Of a DNA stretch of 64,000 nt, positions 60,912 to 64,000 are shown one piece after another. Position 1 is the stretch's first letter. The number at the start of each line of letters is the position of its first letter. A program made the position numbers and the translations under genes. The notes below the pieces were generated by a model. The model did not search any database, was not told the DNA's origin, and worked only from the letters and a program-made list of their open reading frames with translations. The DNA comes from Arthrobacter globiformis (lineage in GTDB: Bacteria > Actinomycetota > Actinomycetes > Actinomycetales > Micrococcaceae), in the NCBI RefSeq assembly GCF_030817195.1, contig NZ_JAUSYZ010000001.1:1426001-1490000 (forward strand), given 5' to 3'.

Positions 60912-62960
60912 GTGGCCGAGCTCGACGAACTGGACCGGATCACGGCGGATGCATATGAGGGCTTTGTCGTACGCAAAGACCTGGCACAGAACTTCAAGGG
61001 AGCCTATCCAGTTCCAACTTACGTTGGGGAGTTCCTCCTAGGACGTTTCTGCGCAACAACAGACCCGGTCGAGATCCAGGAAGGGTTGGAAGTCGTCGAG
61101 CGGTTGCTGCGAGACCGGACGGTACGCGCTGGCGAAGAAGAGTTGTTCAAATCACGGGCTCGTGAACAGGGCACCATAAAGATCATTGATCTCATCCAAG
61201 CCAGGCTGGATTCCAAGGCGAATGTCTATCTGGCCACGCTGCCCAGTCTCCAGTTGAGTGATGTCCGGATCGAGGACACGCTGGTCGCCGCGAATGAGCG
61301 CATGCTTACCGGCGGCTTCTATGCTGAAATTGACTTGGAATACGACGCCGCAATCGCCGGCGAAAGCTCTGGGCGTCCATTCGGCGTGGCGAGCTTGCGT
61401 CCGATCCAACTTTCCACGCGGTCTGCATTGGATGATCTAGCGGAAAAGCGTGACAGTTTCACCACCGAACAGTGGAAGCACATGCTGCTGCGAAGCGTAG
61501 GTTTTGAACCCGGCCGATTGACTGAGCGCCAGCAAGATGTGCTTCTACTGCGGATGGTTCCGTTCGTTGTCCGGAATCACAACATGGTGGAGCTAGGTCC
61601 GCGAGGTACGGGCAAGTCACACCTATTCCAACAGGTTTCTCCCTATGCCCACCTCATCTCGGGTGGGAAGGCGACTGTGGCACGGATGTTCGTGAATAAC
61701 GCCACAGGTCAGCGTGGACTCGTAGCGCAACATGACGTGGTTTGCTTCGATGAGGTATCCGGCGTTTCCTTCGATCAGAAGGACGGCGTAAATATCATGA
61801 AGGGCTACATGGAGTCGGGGGAATTCAGCCGGGGCCGCGAAAGTATCCGCGCCGACGGCTGCATTGTCCTGGTAGGCAATTTTGACGTTGATGTCCAGCA
61901 CCAGCAGCGCGTCGGACACCTACTCTCTCCGCTGCCGCCCGAGATGCGAAATGATACCGCCTTTATGGACCGCATCCACGCTTTCCTACCTGGTTGGGAC
62001 GTCCCAAAGCTCGATCCTTCATACTTCACGTCGCATTTCGGGCTGGTAAGTGACTTCCTGTCGGAGTGCTGGACACGACTGAGAGCCCAGAGCCGATTGG
62101 CCAACGTCCAGGGGCGGGTTCTTTATGGAGACGCACTGAGTGGGCGCGATCTGACTGCAGTCAACAAGACGACGGACGGACTGCTCAAGCTCCTCTATCC
62201 GGGCCCCGACGCAGATATCCCGGACGCTGATTTGGAATGGGCAGTAAAACTTGCACTAGAGTGCCGGCGACGCGTCAAAGAACAGCAGCGCCGTATCGGC
62301 GCAGCCGAATTCCGCAACACGCACTTCAGTTACCGCCTTGGCGAAGACGCTGTCGAACAATTCGTCTCGACTCCGGAACTACAAAGCCCCGACACGATCG
62401 GCTTGGACCCGTTGCCGCCAGGACAGATCTGGGCTGTGAGCCCGGGCGGTCCAGACGAGTATCCGGGTCTATACCGGGTTGACGTCACCGAAGCCCCGGG
62501 AACTGGCGTAAAGATCGTGAACCGTCCGACGCCCCCTGCACTTCGTGAGAGCGTCCAAGTGGCCGAGCAAAATCTGATTGGACACGCGCGTGAGCTGGTC
62601 GGGGACAAAGCGCCACGGGAGCACGAGTTTTCCATACAAGTACGAGCCATGGACAGCGCCAAATCCGGCGCGGCGCTCGGCTTGCCAACCCTGCTGTCCT
62701 TGTGCAGTTCGCTATTGCAGAAAAACATTAGGGGAGGCCTCATCGCAGTGGGCAACCTGACACTCGGCGGAGGCGTGGAAGCTGTCCCGAATGCGGTTGC
62801 GTTGGCCGAGCTGGCCATGGAAAAGGGAGCGGAAACTTTGTTGCTACCCGTTTCCGCCAGGAAACAGCTCTTCGACGTCAGCGATGACGTGGCGACTAAA
62901 ATTTCGTTTCTCTTTTACTCTGATGGCAAGGACGCCTTGCTCAAAGCACTGGCCGATTGA
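60912..62960 (+). CDS. brxL: BREX Lon-like AAA+ protein BrxL
   Basis: A 682-residue BrxL. An N-terminal helical domain is followed by an AAA+ core with the Walker A ELGPRGTGKSHLFQQ near residue 225, a Walker B-like DVVCFDEVSGVSF near 275, and an arginine-rich region (GRESIRADGCIVLVGNFDV). The C-terminal 200 residues are Lon-protease-like with MDSAKSGAALGLPTLLSL near 580, the place of the catalytic serine. The start is GTG 60912, 3 bases after pglZ, with GGGGAG upstream. It closes the canonical order brxA-B-C-pglX-pglZ-brxL. Confidence 0.94.
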   Translation: MAELDELDRITADAYEGFVVRKDLAQNFKGAYPVPTYVGEFLLGRFCATTDPVEIQEGLEVVERLLRDRTVRAGEEELFKSRAREQGTIKIIDLIQARLDSKANVYLATLPSLQLSDVRIEDTLVAANERMLTGGFYAEIDLEYDAAIAGESSGRPFGVASLRPIQLSTRSALDDLAEKRDSFTTEQWKHMLLRSVGFEPGRLTERQQDVLLLRMVPFVVRNHNMVELGPRGTGKSHLFQQVSPYAHLISGGKATVARMFVNNATGQRGLVAQHDVVCFDEVSGVSFDQKDGVNIMKGYMESGEFSRGRESIRADGCIVLVGNFDVDVQHQQRVGHLLSPLPPEMRNDTAFMDRIHAFLPGWDVPKLDPSYFTSHFGLVSDFLSECWTRLRAQSRLANVQGRVLYGDALSGRDLTAVNKTTDGLLKLLYPGPDADIPDADLEWAVKLALECRRRVKEQQRRIGAAEFRNTHFSYRLGEDAVEQFVSTPELQSPDTIGLDPLPPGQIWAVSPGGPDEYPGLYRVDVTEAPGTGVKIVNRPTPPALRESVQVAEQNLIGHARELVGDKAPREHEFSIQVRAMDSAKSGAALGLPTLLSLCSSLLQKNIRGGLIAVGNLTLGGGVEAVPNAVALAELAMEKGAETLLLPVSARKQLFDVSDDVATKISFLFYSDGKDALLKALAD

Positions 62961-62998
62961 GGACGGCAGACCACCGCGCGAGTCGAAAGTTGAAGCCC

Positions 62999-63021
62999 GG
63001 AGGGGTGGCCGACGCCCCTCC
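62999..63021 (+). terminator. Hairpin after brxL, probable end of the BREX operon
   Basis: GGAGGGG (62999-63005) and CCCCTCC (63015-63021) form a perfect 7-base stem with a 9-base loop, 39 bases after the brxL stop. There is no T-run, so termination may need other factors. Confidence 0.4.
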
Positions 63022-63144
63022 TGACTGCACTATTTGTCCGCTTTCACAGCTTTGAGAAAACAGGCGGGGGACTTTCTGGGATTGTCAGGGCGGCACACTA
63101 GGATTGTGCAAAATGCGTATAGAACCATTCAGTAGGGGGAACTC

Positions 63145-64000
63145 TTGACGGCGGAGCTGCAAGATCTTAGGCCGACTTTCGAAGCCGAAAAGGTTGTCGA
63201 GCAGGAGTACTTCGACCAAGCCAAAGAAGCACTGGATCAGGCGATTGCTTCCAGTGGGCCCCTTTCCTCTGGTAGCACCGCCTTTGAACGTAGGGCCCTC
63301 TCTGCAGCGGCTCAGCGTCGGCAACGTCTTGGTGCCGACGAAGCAGTTGCCTTTGGCCGTATCGATCTTGACGACGCTGAAACTCGTTATATCGGTAAAG
63401 TTGCCATCAGAAACGCGGACGGCGACATTTTGGTTTACCAATGGCAGTCCCCGGCGGCGGAGCTCTACAACCTTGCGTCCATCGACGATCCCCAAGGCGT
63501 AGCGCGTAAACGCGTCTATCATGCTCCAAAGAACCGCATCGAGTCGTTCCAAGACATACTCTTTCGGCAGCTATCGGAGGACTTGGAGCAGCTAGAACAG
63601 TTTTCTTCGTCAACGGATCCGTTGCTGGACGAGCTGAGCCGCCAGCGCGGCACCCACATGCAAGACATCGTGCGCACCATTGAAGCTGCACAAAGCAAGC
63701 TGGTGCGGGCTGATAAGGATCAGCTACTCGTAATTCAGGGTGGCCCTGGCACCGGCAAGACGGCGGTAGCGCTCCATCGCGTGTCCTGGCTTTTATTCAA
63801 CTTCCAATCTGAGCTTGCGCCGCAAGATGTCTTGGTAGTCGGCCCAAACCCTACCTTCACCAAATACATTCAACGCGTTCTTCCGGACTTGGGTGACGAG
63901 AACGTGGTTCAGCAATCCCTAGACCAGCTGCTAGCAGGATCTACGGTCGTAAGGGGCTCTGACGACGCTCGGACCGCCCGGCTGAAGGGGTCGCTTACTA
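63145..64000 (+). CDS. helD: HelD-like DNA helicase, partial (runs off right edge)
   Basis: An open frame of 285 codons reaches the end of the window. The start is TTG 63145, with GGGGGAA 5 bases upstream; no ATG fits. The N-terminal coiled-coil-like part (LRPTFEAEKVVEQEYFDQAK) and the SH3-like part (ETRYIGKVAIRNADGDILVY, then QWQSPAAELYN) are typical of HelD-type superfamily 1 helicases, which bind RNA polymerase in Gram-positives. Walker A is VIQGGPGTGKTAVALHRVSW near residue 197, followed by VLVVGPNPTFTKYIQRVLP. The rest lies outside. It follows the BREX operon after 184 bases and is related to the decayed helicase at 47434. Confidence 0.85.
   Translation, partial: MTAELQDLRPTFEAEKVVEQEYFDQAKEALDQAIASSGPLSSGSTAFERRALSAAAQRRQRLGADEAVAFGRIDLDDAETRYIGKVAIRNADGDILVYQWQSPAAELYNLASIDDPQGVARKRVYHAPKNRIESFQDILFRQLSEDLEQLEQFSSSTDPLLDELSRQRGTHMQDIVRTIEAAQSKLVRADKDQLLVIQGGPGTGKTAVALHRVSWLLFNFQSELAPQDVLVVGPNPTFTKYIQRVLPDLGDENVVQQSLDQLLAGSTVVRGSDDARTARLKGSLT

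Noticed and set aside
1..64000. tRNA gene or attachment-site duplication marking an integrated island
   Set aside because: No cloverleaf-capable sequence or matching long direct repeats could be found by eye; integration by tRNA-site recombination cannot be claimed.

Overview
The window is high-GC DNA from what looks like an actinobacterium, most likely a soil member of the Micrococcaceae (Arthrobacter-like). That assignment rests on overall base composition, on GTG and TTG starts, on families common in these bacteria (MHS transporter, GYD protein, DUF808, DUF6221, YbjN-like domains) and on the style of the membrane and lipoproteins. It is inference, because no rRNA or tRNA gene is visible. 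Much of the window is accessory DNA.

Region 1 (1-9.9 kb) is mostly ordinary chromosomal content with signs of rearrangement: an intact MHS transporter, two fragments of a second copy of that gene, a frameshifted diacylglycerol-kinase-like gene and a DUF808 membrane protein lying between the fragments, a GYD/VOC pair, a flavin monooxygenase with a PQ-loop membrane protein, and a TPR-LuxR regulator.

Region 2 (9.9-16.9 kb) is an accessory strip. An AT-richer two-gene cassette encodes a DGQHR-like protein and a protein with a C-terminal HEPN-type RNxxxH motif. It is followed by an EcsC-TerB-like protein, a zinc ribbon protein, a lipoprotein, an HD-domain protein and several small orphan ORFs.

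Region 3 (16.9-32.0 kb, minus strand) is one defence operon of seven genes. In transcription order they are an HTH/degenerate methylase fusion, hsdM, hsdS, a DUF1016 nuclease (frameshifted), hsdR, an AddB-like PD-(D/E)XK protein and an AddA/RecB-like helicase-nuclease. Nearly every junction overlaps by one to four bases. A perfect palindrome sits upstream of the operon.

Region 4 (32.2-48.3 kb) holds two envelope proteins, a 1341-residue protein built from helicase-associated repeats, YbjN-like domains and DUF6221, and a pair of paralogous proteins of unknown family that bracket a NERD-helicase and an ADP-ribosylation module (ADP-ribosylglycohydrolase-phosphatase, ARPP-1, NrtR-like regulator with two palindromic boxes). 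It ends with an HTH-HNH endonuclease gene and a decayed helicase.

Region 5 (48.3-64 kb) carries a GmrSD-type (type IV restriction) gene divergent from a complete type 1 BREX operon (brxA-brxB-brxC-pglX-pglZ-brxL), followed by a HelD-like helicase that runs off the window. Taken together, roughly 10-64 kb is a defence island with at least four recognisable systems (type I R-M with helicase-nuclease partners, GmrSD, BREX, HNH) and several modules without an established role. Six genes show frameshifts or an in-frame stop, so either part of the island is decaying or the assembly contains single-base errors.
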